Assembly (NCBI RefSeq): GCF_023953965.1
Contig: NZ_JAMLIX010000002.1
Location: 186,001 to 250,000, forward strand
Source: Bosea sp. (in: a-proteobacteria)
GTDB lineage: Bacteria; Pseudomonadota; Alphaproteobacteria; Rhizobiales; Beijerinckiaceae
Direction: 5' to 3'
Length of the DNA: 64,000 nt
Shown here: in pieces, positions 18,610 to 26,777 of the stretch
How positions within the stretch are numbered: the first letter of the stretch is position 1
Layout: each line of letters opens with the position of its first letter
Notes under the pieces: model-generated
The model's input: the letters and a program-made list of their open reading frames with translations, nothing else
The model's database searches: none
Told to the model about the DNA's origin: nothing
Program-made: the position numbers and the translations under genes

Positions 18610-19773
18610 ATGACCCACGATCTCATCCTCAAGGGCGGCCGCGTCATCGATCCGTCGCAGAAGCACGACGGCGTCCTCGACGTCGCCTTCAAGGACGGCA
18701 AGGTCTCGGGCTTCGGCAAGGACCTGAAGGGCGCCAGGGAGATCCGTGACGTTTCCGGCTACATCGTCACGCCCGGCCTGATCGACCTGCACACCCATGT
18801 CTACTGGGGCGGCACCTCGCTCGGCATCGACGCCGACGCCTTCTGCCGCGCCTCCGGCGTCACCACCTCGGTCGATACCGGCTCGGCCGGGCCCGGCAAC
18901 TGGGCGGGCTTCCGCAAGCACGTGATCGAGCAAAGCCAGGCGCGCATCCTCGCCTATCTCCACGTCTCGCATGCCGGCATCTACGGCTTCGACAAGCGGG
19001 TCATGGTCGGCGAGAGCGGCGATCTGCGCCTGATGAACCCGATCGACTGCGCCGCGGTGGCGGAGGCCAACCGCGACGTCGTCGTCGGCATCAAGGTCCG
19101 CGTCGGCTTCCACGCCTCGGAAAATTCAGGCGCGGTGCCGCTCAACATCGGATTGCAGGTCGCCAACGAGGTCGGTCTGCCGCTGATGTGCCATATCGAC
19201 GAGCCGCCGCCCTCCTATGAGGAGGTCCTCGCCATGCTGAGGCCCGGCGACGTGCTGACCCACGCCTTCCGCCCCTTCCCGAACACGCCGGCGACCGCGC
19301 AGGGCACGGTGAAGCCGGAGGTGATCGCCGCCCGCAAGCGCGGCGTCCTCTTCGATATCGGCCATGGCCAGGGCTCCTTCGCCTTCAAGACCGGGCGCGC
19401 CATGCTGGCCAACGGCTTCGAGCCGGACACCATTTCCTCCGACGTGCACGCGCTCTGCATCGACGGCCCGGCCTTCGACCAGGTCACGACGATGTCGAAG
19501 TTCCTGTGCATGGGCATGAGTCTCGGCAACGTCATCGCCGCCGCGACGGTGAACGCCGCCATGGCGCTGAAGCGCCCGGAATACGGCTCGCTCAGGGTCG
19601 GCTCGCTCGGCGACGCGACGATCCTGACCGTGAAGGAAGGCAGGTTCGACTATGTCGACGCGGCCGGCGAGCATCTCATCGGCGACAGGCGGATCCTCTC
19701 CGAGGGCGTCGTACTCAAGGGCAGATGGTGGCACCCGAAGCGGACGAGCAAGTTCCCGAAGGCGGCGGCCTGA
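18610..19773 (+). CDS. Amidohydrolase/deacetylase family metallohydrolase
   Basis: 387 residues. The amidohydrolase fold is shown by GLIDLHTHVYWGG (metal ligands His61 and His63), IKVRVGFHASE around residue 160, LMCHIDEPPPSYEE near 200, DIGHGQGSF near 255 and SSDVHALC near 280. The family includes dihydroorotase-like and N-acyl-amino acid deacetylases; several relatives sit beside DSD1-family PLP enzymes and RidA, as here. It probably removes an acyl group or opens a cyclic amide. Between it and the amidase lies a short hairpin-rich stretch (about 18546-18582). Confidence 0.88.
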   Translation: MTHDLILKGGRVIDPSQKHDGVLDVAFKDGKVSGFGKDLKGAREIRDVSGYIVTPGLIDLHTHVYWGGTSLGIDADAFCRASGVTTSVDTGSAGPGNWAGFRKHVIEQSQARILAYLHVSHAGIYGFDKRVMVGESGDLRLMNPIDCAAVAEANRDVVVGIKVRVGFHASENSGAVPLNIGLQVANEVGLPLMCHIDEPPPSYEEVLAMLRPGDVLTHAFRPFPNTPATAQGTVKPEVIAARKRGVLFDIGHGQGSFAFKTGRAMLANGFEPDTISSDVHALCIDGPAFDQVTTMSKFLCMGMSLGNVIAAATVNAAMALKRPEYGSLRVGSLGDATILTVKEGRFDYVDAAGEHLIGDRRILSEGVVLKGRWWHPKRTSKFPKAAA

Positions 19774-19782
19774 TCGCGTCCC

Positions 19783-19830
19783 CCGTCATTCCGGGTTCTT
19801 CGCCGGCGCGAAGCCGCCCCGGAATGACGG
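19783..19830. repeat. Palindromic element between deacetylase and GNAT genes
   Basis: Perfect 13-bp arms CCGTCATTCCGGG (19783-19795) and CCCGGAATGACGG (19818-19830) enclose an inner 6-bp hairpin (CTTCGC-CGGC-GCGAAG). It resembles REP-type elements common between genes of alphaproteobacteria. It covers the ATG at 19824, which argues that the next gene starts further downstream. Confidence 0.65.
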
Positions 19831-19841
19831 AGGGGTGTCTG

Positions 19842-20345
19842 TTGCGGGACATGCTCTGGCGCCCCATGGCGCCGGCCGATCTGCCGGCCGTGATGAGGGT
19901 CGCGGCCCATGTGCATCCGGATTATCCGGAGGACGAGGCGGTCTTCGCCGAGCGGCTGTGGCTGGCGCCGGAGGGTTGCCATGTGCTCGCGGCTCGCGAC
20001 GGGGCGCTTCAAGGCTATCTCGTCAGCCATCCCTGGCCGGCGGGCGCCGTTCCCGCGCTGAATTCGCTGCTCGGCGCCATCCGGCCCGGCACCGTGAACT
20101 GGTACCTGCACGACCTCGCCTTGCTGCCGGCCGCGCGCGGCAGCGGGGCGGCGGGTGCGATCGTCGCCGCGATCGCCCGCCATGCCGCCGGAACCGGCTA
20201 TACCAGCCTCACGCTGGTCGCGGTCAATGAGTCGGGCGGCTTCTGGCGGCGGCAGGGCTTTCGCGAGGTGCATGATCCCGCGCTTGCGCTGAAGCTCGCG
20301 AGCTATGACGATGCGGCCCGCTACATGCGCCGCGACGAGACTTGA
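19842..20345 (+). CDS. GNAT-family N-acetyltransferase
   Basis: About 167 residues. The GNAT core is visible as WYLHDLALLPAARGSGAAGAIV, the acetyl-CoA binding motif A with an R-G-S-G-A/G pattern, followed by LTLVAVNESGGFWRRQGFREV. It would acetylate an amine, substrate unknown; its place in the D-amino acid cluster suggests an amino acid or amine product. GGAGGGG at 19829-19835 favours TTG at 19842, though ATG at 19851 (MLWRPMAPAD) or 19824 is possible. Confidence 0.82.
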   Translation: MRDMLWRPMAPADLPAVMRVAAHVHPDYPEDEAVFAERLWLAPEGCHVLAARDGALQGYLVSHPWPAGAVPALNSLLGAIRPGTVNWYLHDLALLPAARGSGAAGAIVAAIARHAAGTGYTSLTLVAVNESGGFWRRQGFREVHDPALALKLASYDDAARYMRRDET

Positions 20346-20360
20346 GAGGAGAGGATTGCG

Positions 20361-20819
20361 ATGAGCGCCGAAGACAGGCTGAAGGAACTGGGGCTGACGC
20401 TGCCGGAGGCGCCGACGCCGGTCGCGACCTATGTCAGCTTCAAGCAGGTCGGCGACATGCTCTATCTCTCGGGCCAGGGCCCCAGGCGCGCCGACGGCAG
20501 CTATCCGACCGGCAAGGTCGGCGCCGACGTGACCATCGAGCAGGCCTATGACCATGCCAGGCAGACCGGCCTCGGCCTGCTCGCGGCGATGAAGAAGGCG
20601 GTGGGCTCGCTCGACAGGATCGAGGTGGTCAAGCTCCTCGGCATGGTCAATGCCGCGCCCGATTTCTCGGACCATCCCAAGGTGATCAACGGCTGCTCGG
20701 ACCTGTTCGTCGCGGTGCTCGGCGAGCGCGGCCGCCATGCCCGCTCGGCCGTCGGCATGGGCTCGCTGCCCAACCGCATGACGGTGGAGATCGAGGTCAT
20801 CGTCAAGGTGCTGCCGTGA
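20361..20819 (+). CDS. RidA/YjgF-family protein
   Basis: 152 residues. It follows the long RidA subgroup: VSFKQVGDMLYLSGQGPRRA, GADVTIEQAYDHARQT, and the ending VGMGSLPNRMTVEIEVIVKV. RidA proteins hydrolyse reactive enamines/imines made by PLP enzymes; this subgroup usually lacks the canonical arginine context, so the exact activity is uncertain. A strong GAGAGGAGAGG ribosome site precedes it, and its stop overlaps the start of the PLP enzyme gene, in keeping with a detoxifying partner role. Confidence 0.92.
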   Translation: MSAEDRLKELGLTLPEAPTPVATYVSFKQVGDMLYLSGQGPRRADGSYPTGKVGADVTIEQAYDHARQTGLGLLAAMKKAVGSLDRIEVVKLLGMVNAAPDFSDHPKVINGCSDLFVAVLGERGRHARSAVGMGSLPNRMTVEIEVIVKVLP

Positions 20820-21937
20820 GCGTGACCGCGACCACCTCGAGCGCCGTCGACCAGCCGGCCTCGACCCCGCTCGCCGCCGAGATCGCCCGCGTCTACGGAA
20901 CGCCCGCCGTGGTCGTCGACCTCGACAGGGTCGATGCCAACATCGCCCGCCTCCAGGCCGCCTGCGATGCGGCCGGCCTCGCCAACCGCCCGCATATCAA
21001 GACGCATAAATCGCCGGAGCTGGCGCGGCTCCAGGTCGAGGCCGGCGCGCGCGGCATCACCTGCCAGAAGCTCGGCGAGGCCGAGGTCATGGCCGATGGC
21101 GGCCTCGACGACATCATGATCAGCTACAACATCCTCGGCGAGGAGAAGCTCGGCCGCCTCGGCGCCCTCCAGCGCCGCGTGCGGATGATCGTCGCCGCCG
21201 ACAACCCCGTCACCATCTCCGGCCTGCCGCGCTCAGCCGAGATCGCCGGGCGCGACCTCGAGGTGGTGATCGAATGCGACACCGGGCGCAAGCGCGCCGG
21301 CGTCGTGACGCCGGGCGAGGCGGTGGAACTGGCGAAGATGGTCGCGGCCTCGCCGGGACTGCGCTTCGCCGGTTTCCTGATGTACCCGCCTGAGGATGGC
21401 TGGGAGCGGACGCAAGTCTTCCTCGACACCGCCAATGCGGGCCTGCGCGACGCCGGCCTCAAGGCCGATATCGTCTCGACCGGCGGCTCGCCCAACATCC
21501 CCAACATGGGCAAGCTCAAGGGCGCGACGGAGCACCGCTCCGGCACCTCGATCTTCAACGACCGCATGCAGATGGCGGCCGGGGTGGCGAGGCTGGAGGA
21601 CTGCGCGCTGAGCGTCTACGCCTCGGTGGTGAGCCGGGCGGCGCCCGAGCGCGGCATCCTCGATTCCGGCTCGAAGACGCTGACGAGCGACATCGGCGGC
21701 CTCGACGGCCACGGCTACATCCTCGAATATCCGCGGGCGCGGATCGCGCAGCTCGCCGAGGAGCACGGCTTCCTCGACCTCACGGCGACGAACGAGCGGC
21801 CCGTGGTCGGCGAGGTGGTGCGCATCGTGCCCAACCATGTCTGCGTCGTCGTCAACACGGTCGGTCGGTTGATCACCGTGCGCGGCGACAGGCTGATCGG
21901 GGAATTGCCGGTGCCGGCGCGCGGCAAGCTGACCTGA
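20816..21937 (+). CDS. D-threonine aldolase-like / DSD1-family PLP enzyme
   Basis: 373 residues of the fold-type III alanine racemase superfamily. Lys62 in RPHIKTHKS is the expected PLP lysine; IVSTGGSPNI near residue 220 binds phosphate; VPNHVC near the end matches the metal-binding histidine region of D-threonine aldolase and DSD1 D-serine dehydratase. It would cleave or dehydrate beta-hydroxy D-amino acids. GTG at 20816 overlaps the ridA stop (GTGA). Which D-amino acid is used cannot be told. Confidence 0.9.
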   Translation: MSVTATTSSAVDQPASTPLAAEIARVYGTPAVVVDLDRVDANIARLQAACDAAGLANRPHIKTHKSPELARLQVEAGARGITCQKLGEAEVMADGGLDDIMISYNILGEEKLGRLGALQRRVRMIVAADNPVTISGLPRSAEIAGRDLEVVIECDTGRKRAGVVTPGEAVELAKMVAASPGLRFAGFLMYPPEDGWERTQVFLDTANAGLRDAGLKADIVSTGGSPNIPNMGKLKGATEHRSGTSIFNDRMQMAAGVARLEDCALSVYASVVSRAAPERGILDSGSKTLTSDIGGLDGHGYILEYPRARIAQLAEEHGFLDLTATNERPVVGEVVRIVPNHVCVVVNTVGRLITVRGDRLIGELPVPARGKLT

Positions 21938-21948
21938 GCTTTTGTCTC

Positions 21949-22053
21949 AGCATCGGACCGAAAAGTGGATTCCACTTTTCGGTCCGATGCTCCAGGTCCT
22001 TGTTTTATCGCATTTTCTTCACGCGAACCGGTGTCCACTTCGCTCGAAAATGC
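21949..22053 (+). repeat. Palindromic intergenic repeat, copy D, with a second hairpin
   Basis: Arms at 21949-21969 and 21971-21991 form a perfect 21-bp inverted repeat around a single T. A second element follows at 22010-22053 with GCATTTTC and GAAAATGC ends, a sequence type I have seen widely between rhizobial genes. The right end touches the stop codon of the minus-strand gene at 22055. The first palindrome is the best preserved of its family in this window and could terminate transcription from both sides. Confidence 0.82.
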
Positions 22054-22054
22054 T

Positions 22055-22621
22055 CTAATTCTGGAAGATCTTCGATCCCTTGAGCGCGACCTGGCTGGAC
22101 GCCTTGGCATCGATGCGTCCGGAAGCCTTGAGCGTGATGTCGCGCCCCTGAAGCTCGGCGCTGCCGTCCTTCTTCAGGTTCAGCGCGGCGGCGCCGCTCT
22201 TCAGCGCCGCCGCGTCGGAGCCCTGGATCGAGACCGTCTTGCCGGCCGTGACCGCGATCTCCTTGCCGCAGGTGACGGCGAGGTTCTGCCCGCTGTTGAT
22301 CGTGCAGCCCACAGCCGCGGCGACGTTGAAGCTGCGTGTCTCGAACGAGGCTTCCTGGCCGCTGCTGACGCGCAGGCGATTGCCGGCGGTGAGGCCGGCA
22401 TTGGCGCCGGCGGCGATGGCGAGGTTGGCGCCCGCGGTCAGCGTCATCGCGCCGCCGGTCGTGAGCGCGATGCCGTGCCCGCAATTGACGGTCAGCGAGC
22501 CCGGCGCGTTGATGACGACATTGCCGCCGCGATCCGCCGAGATCGCCTGGAGGAGGGCTGCGACCTGCGCCTCCAGCGTGGCGATGCGCCTCTGCAGAGC
22601 TTCGTTGTCCCGATCGGCCAT
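22055..22621 (-). CDS. Orphan VgrG-tail-like beta-helix protein
   Basis: 188 residues. Residues about 4-27 look like a coiled coil (ALQRRIATLEAQVAALLQAI). Then come short repeating strands with G/N turns (VTAGKTVSIQG, SGQNLAVTCG), and the end DITLKASGRIDAKASSQVAL plus KGSKIFQN resembles the C-terminal needle of VgrG/gp5 spike proteins. There is no Rhs-gp27/gp5 OB-fold part and no type VI or phage gene nearby. It may form a trimeric spike, location unknown. The call rests on pattern likeness only; the function is not known. Confidence 0.65.
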   Translation of the reverse strand: MADRDNEALQRRIATLEAQVAALLQAISADRGGNVVINAPGSLTVNCGHGIALTTGGAMTLTAGANLAIAAGANAGLTAGNRLRVSSGQEASFETRSFNVAAAVGCTINSGQNLAVTCGKEIAVTAGKTVSIQGSDAAALKSGAAALNLKKDGSAELQGRDITLKASGRIDAKASSQVALKGSKIFQN

Positions 22622-22689
22622 CGCATCCCCGCTGCGGCAAAGAGCCTCAGCCTATCACGCGCCGGGCGCGGCGAGAATGCGCGCGCCGC

Positions 22690-23418
22690 TCAGCTTTCCG
22701 GGTGCCGTGCGTTCCACGCCGCCGCATATTCCGCGCAGATCCGGTCGAGCTCGGCCCGGTCGGTGACGCCGGCTGGGCGCCCGCGTGACGGTGACGCCTG
22801 CTGGAACGGCACCGCGCGCTGATGCGCCACGCGCCAGAGCCTTCTCAATTCCTTCAGCGGATCGGCATGATCGTCGACGCGGATGTCGAGGCCGGGCACC
22901 GGCTCCCCGTTCCAGATCCGGATGGCGGCGGACTGCTTGCCGCGCTTGTCGCCGCCCGCCTTCTCGCCGGCCTCGAGCGCGACCAGCAGCCGCTCGTCGA
23001 AATCCAGCCCCGAGGCGGCGATATAGGCCTTGAGCGTTTCCTGCACCACCTGCGGCCCGGCGAGCATGTTGCCCGCCACCGAGACCTGCGGCCCGTCGAC
23101 GGCGCCGCACCAGTCGATGCACTCGGGCCCGGTATGGGCGGCGATCCTGCCGTCGCGGTCGATGACGTGGAGCTGGCGGTGGGCGCGGCCTGCGTCGGCC
23201 GCCGTCAGCGTCGCGATGATCTCGACCGCCGAGCGCCCCTCCTGCAGGAGCCTCAGCCCGTCGATGCCGTAGAGCGGGTTGACGAAGGCCTGCGTCGCGA
23301 TGGCGCCGATCCGCCCGCAGCCATAGGGCACCCGGGCGCCCACGGCGAAGGCGCAGGTCGAGACGGCGACGCCATAGGCGCCGGTCGCGGCATCGCGGGC
23401 GACGATGGACCAGGTCAT
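22690..23418 (-). CDS. DUF1028 family protein (Ntn-hydrolase-like)
   Basis: 242 residues. The whole protein follows DUF1028: MTWSIVARDAATGAYGVAVS, YGCGRIGAIATQAFVNPLYG, VDGPQVSVAGNML, and a C-terminal part rich in WNARHPES. The family is thought to have an N-terminal-nucleophile hydrolase fold and often sits beside peptidase or gamma-glutamyltransferase genes, as it does here (68 bp downstream of the GGT-like gene on the same strand). A hydrolase of small amide bonds is possible; no activity is established from sequence. Confidence 0.85.
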   Translation of the reverse strand: MTWSIVARDAATGAYGVAVSTCAFAVGARVPYGCGRIGAIATQAFVNPLYGIDGLRLLQEGRSAVEIIATLTAADAGRAHRQLHVIDRDGRIAAHTGPECIDWCGAVDGPQVSVAGNMLAGPQVVQETLKAYIAASGLDFDERLLVALEAGEKAGGDKRGKQSAAIRIWNGEPVPGLDIRVDDHADPLKELRRLWRVAHQRAVPFQQASPSRGRPAGVTDRAELDRICAEYAAAWNARHPES

Positions 23419-23485
23419 GCGGGCTCCTTCCAGTCGCGGTGATCGCGCATCCGCCGAGCCCTCATGCCGACGGCGCTCCGCAGCC

Positions 23486-25285
23486 TTATCGCCCGGCGGC
23501 GTAGGCCTGCATCAGACGCGGCGTCGCGGCAGCGCGCAAGAGACCGTCGCTGCTGCGTTCCGCCGCGGTGAGCCGCCCGACCGTCCAGGCCGGCGCCTTC
23601 TCGACCGCGTGGCCGCGCCGTTCCAGTTCGGCGAGCGCGGCGGCGCCGATGCTCTCCTCGACCATCATATGGCCCGGCCGCGAGGCGCGCGGATAGAAGG
23701 AGGAGGGGAAATGCTGCGTGTGGAACAGCGGCAGATCGATCGCCTCCTGCAGGTTGAGGCCGTGATGGACCCGGCGCAGGAACAGGCCGAGCTGCCATTG
23801 CTCCTGCTGGTCGCCGCCCGGCGTGCCGAAGGCGAGGCGCGGCTCCCCCTTCTCGAAGGCGAGCGTCGGCGTCAGCGTCGTGCGCGGCCGCTTGCCGGGC
23901 GCGAGCGAGGCGGGCAGCCCCTCTTCCAGCCAGAACATCTGGGCGCGCGAGTTGAGCGGGAAGCCGAGCTCCGGGATGACGGGCGAGGATTGCAGCCAGC
24001 CGCCGGAGGGCGTCGCCGCGATCATGTTGCCCCATCTGTCGACGACGTCGATATGGACGGTGTCGCCCTTGCGCCCGGCCGCGACCATCGAGGCCATGGT
24101 CGGCTCGCCGACGCTGGCGCCGCCCTCGCCCGGCTGGACGACGGCGCCGAGCGCGCTCAGCGCCTGCGCGACCTGCGCCTCGTAGCCGGAGACGACGCCG
24201 GGCCGCAGCTCCAGCGAGGCGCGCTCGCCGATCAGCCCGCGGCGGCCTGCGGCATAGTCCTCCGAGAGCAGCGTCGCGAGCGGCACCTTCACGAAATCCG
24301 GGTCGCCGTAATAGGCCTCGCGGTCGGCGAAGGAAAGCTTCATCGCCTCGACGACATGGTGGACGAAATCGGGGCTCGTCGGCCCCATCCCGGCGATGTC
24401 GATGCCTTCGAGGATCTTCAGCGTCTGGAGGAAGACCGGGCCCTGGCCCCAGGGGCCGGTCTTGAACACCTCCCAATCGTGATAGCTGACCGAGGCCGGC
24501 GTCTCGTAGCTCGGCTGCCAGCGGGCCATGTCGTCGGCGGTGAGCAGGCCCCTGTTGCGGCGGCCGGAGGAATCCATCACTTCCTGCGTGCGGCAGAAGC
24601 GGTCCATCGCCTCGGCGACGAAGCCATTGTACCAGGCGTCGTAGGCGCCCTGGATCTGTTCCTGGCGGTCGCTGCCCTTCGCCTCCGCCTCGGAGAGGAT
24701 GCGCTTGTAGGTCTGCGCCGCCGCCTTGTTGGCGAAGAGCTTCAGCGCCTGCGGCACATGGCCGCCGGGCAGGTAGACCGCGCCGGAGGTCGGCCATTCG
24801 CCGGTGAAGAGATCGGTCAGCTCCCGGATCGAATCCGAGACGCGCGGCAGCATCGGATGGCCGTTCTCGAAATAGCCGATCGCCGGCTCCAGCACCTCGC
24901 GCAGCGTCAGCCTGCCATGGTCGCGCAGCAGTGCCATCCAGCCGCCGAAGGCGCCGGGAACGACGGTCGCGAGCAGCCCGGAACCCGGGATCAGGTCGAG
25001 GCCGAGCGCCTTGTAGGCCGCAATCGTCGCCGCCTGCGGGGCCGGCCCCTGCGCGCACAGAACCTCGACCTTCTTCGTCTCGGCCGAATAGAACACCGCC
25101 GGCATGTCGCCGGCCGGGCCGACCAGATGCGGCTCCACCACCTGCAGCACGAAGGCCGAGGCCGCGCAGGCGTCGAAGGCGTTGCCGCCTTTTTCCAGCA
25201 TCGCCATGCCCGCTGCGGTGGCGAGCCAGTGCGTCGAGGTGACGACGCCGAAGGTGCCGAGGATTTCGGGCCGGGTGGTGAACAT
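23486..25285 (-). CDS. Gamma-glutamyltransferase family protein
   Basis: 599 residues. It shows the GGT-family N-terminal pattern (GGNAFDACAASAFVLQVVEP near 33-52; GPAGDMPAVFY) and the catalytic Thr, probably Thr409 in GDTVHIDVVDRWGNMIAATP. No signal peptide is visible, unlike periplasmic GGT, so this is a cytoplasmic GGT-like hydrolase or acylase that would self-cleave before Thr409. Substrates could be gamma-glutamyl amides or related acyl compounds. The second ATG (25285) is used because AAGGG is spaced properly from it. It runs with the DUF1028 gene. Confidence 0.88.
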   Translation of the reverse strand: MFTTRPEILGTFGVVTSTHWLATAAGMAMLEKGGNAFDACAASAFVLQVVEPHLVGPAGDMPAVFYSAETKKVEVLCAQGPAPQAATIAAYKALGLDLIPGSGLLATVVPGAFGGWMALLRDHGRLTLREVLEPAIGYFENGHPMLPRVSDSIRELTDLFTGEWPTSGAVYLPGGHVPQALKLFANKAAAQTYKRILSEAEAKGSDRQEQIQGAYDAWYNGFVAEAMDRFCRTQEVMDSSGRRNRGLLTADDMARWQPSYETPASVSYHDWEVFKTGPWGQGPVFLQTLKILEGIDIAGMGPTSPDFVHHVVEAMKLSFADREAYYGDPDFVKVPLATLLSEDYAAGRRGLIGERASLELRPGVVSGYEAQVAQALSALGAVVQPGEGGASVGEPTMASMVAAGRKGDTVHIDVVDRWGNMIAATPSGGWLQSSPVIPELGFPLNSRAQMFWLEEGLPASLAPGKRPRTTLTPTLAFEKGEPRLAFGTPGGDQQEQWQLGLFLRRVHHGLNLQEAIDLPLFHTQHFPSSFYPRASRPGHMMVEESIGAAALAELERRGHAVEKAPAWTVGRLTAAERSSDGLLRAAATPRLMQAYAAGR

Positions 25286-25490
25286 GGGCATACCCTTGAG
25301 ATTTGGTGTTCCGTCGAATCGCGGTGGCGGCGAGCGCCCGAACCCGCCTTGTCGCAGTCGTTTTCCGCCGCGCCAAATTGACTCGGATTTTCGCCGGCGT
25401 CGATGATGCCCGGATGGCGGGGGTTCCCAGCCGCCGGAGGACATGCAGGATGCGGCGACGGTCGCCATGGGGACAGGGGGGGAAACACGC

Positions 25491-26777
25491 ATGCTGCTGG
25501 GCGTGATCGCCGACGACATGACGGGCGCGACCGACGTCGCGCTGATGCTGAGCCGCGCCGGCATGCGCACCGTGCAGGTCATCGGTGCGCCTTCGGCGGG
25601 CGCGGGCCTGCCGGAGGCGGATGCCGTCGTCGTGGCGCTGAAGTCGCGGACGAATCCGGTCGTCGAGGCCGTCGCCGATTCGCTGGCCGCCTGCGAGGCG
25701 CTGCTGAAGGGTGGCGCGCGCCAGATCCTGTTCAAATACTGCTCGACCTTCGATTCGACGGCTGAAGGCAATATCGGGCCGGTGGCGAACGCGCTGATGG
25801 AACGGCTGGGCGCGAAGCGCGCCATCATCTGCCCGGCCTTCCCGGCCAATGGCCGCTCGATCTATCAGGGCTGCCTCTTCGTCGGCGCGCTGCCGCTGCA
25901 CGAGAGCCCGATGAAGGACCACCCGCTGACGCCGATGCGCGATTCGAACCTGATGCGGCTGATGTCCGCCCAGGCGAAGACCGGGGTCGGCCTCGTCGAC
26001 TACGCCACGGTCCTCGCCGGACCCGAGGCGGTGAAGGCGCGCCTGGCGACGCTCGAGGCCGACGGCGTCCGTTACGCCGTCACCGACGCCGTGACCGATG
26101 AGGATCTGATGACGCTCGGCCGGGCGGTATCGGGCGATGTCCTCGTGACCGGCGGCTCGGGCATCGCCATGGGCCTGCCGCGGAATTTCCGCAGCGCCGG
26201 CCTCCTGCCGGAGCGTGCCGGCCCGCCGGCGTTCACGGCGCCGCCCGGTCGCGCCGGCATCCTCTCAGGCAGTTGCTCGACCGCGACGCGCGGCCAGATC
26301 GAGGCGGCGCTGGCGGCGGGCTATCCGGCGCTGAAGCTCGATCCGCTCGCCTTGGCCGAGGGCCGCCAGGATGCGGCCGGCCTCGCCGCCTGGGCGCTGG
26401 CGCAGCCGGCCGACAGGCCGTTCCTGGTCTATTCCAGCAGCGATCCGGCCGAGGTCTCGGCCGTGCAGGAGAGGCTCGGCCGCGAGCGGGCCGGCAGTCT
26501 CGTAGAGCACACTTTCGCGGAGCTGGCGCGGCGCCTCGCCGAGGGTGGCGTGACGCGGCTTCTCGTCGCGGGCGGCGAGACCTCGGGCGCGGCCGTGCTG
26601 GGCTTGGCGATCCGGACCCTGGAGATCGGCTGCGAGATCGATCCCGGCGTGCCCTGGACGCGCGTGGTCGACGGGCCGCGCATGGTCGTGGCGCTGAAAT
26701 CCGGCAATTTCGGCGCTCCGGATTTCTTCGTGAAGGCGTGGACGCTGCTGGGCCCCGCTGCTCAGCCCGCCTCGTAG
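25491..26777 (+). CDS. otnK: Four-carbon acid sugar kinase family protein (OtnK-like)
   Basis: 428 residues, normal length. N-terminal ADDMTGATDVALMLSRAGM and KYCSTFDSTAEGNIGPV match the sugar-binding domain; ILSGSCSTATRGQ and VAGGETSGAAVLGL mark the nucleotide-binding half. OtnK phosphorylates 3-oxo-tetronates before decarboxylation by OtnC. The usual partners (class II aldolase OtnC, isomerase OtnI, dehydrogenase) are not here. It diverges from the GGT-like gene and overlaps the convergent creatininase-family gene by 16 bp. Symbol by family likeness, not certain for substrate. Confidence 0.82.
   Translation: MLLGVIADDMTGATDVALMLSRAGMRTVQVIGAPSAGAGLPEADAVVVALKSRTNPVVEAVADSLAACEALLKGGARQILFKYCSTFDSTAEGNIGPVANALMERLGAKRAIICPAFPANGRSIYQGCLFVGALPLHESPMKDHPLTPMRDSNLMRLMSAQAKTGVGLVDYATVLAGPEAVKARLATLEADGVRYAVTDAVTDEDLMTLGRAVSGDVLVTGGSGIAMGLPRNFRSAGLLPERAGPPAFTAPPGRAGILSGSCSTATRGQIEAALAAGYPALKLDPLALAEGRQDAAGLAAWALAQPADRPFLVYSSSDPAEVSAVQERLGRERAGSLVEHTFAELARRLAEGGVTRLLVAGGETSGAAVLGLAIRTLEIGCEIDPGVPWTRVVDGPRMVVALKSGNFGAPDFFVKAWTLLGPAAQPAS

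Noticed and set aside
23405..25381. Long frames overlapping the GGT-like gene, on both strands
   Set aside because: They have no recognisable domains, whereas the 23486-25285 frame shows a full GGT family pattern.
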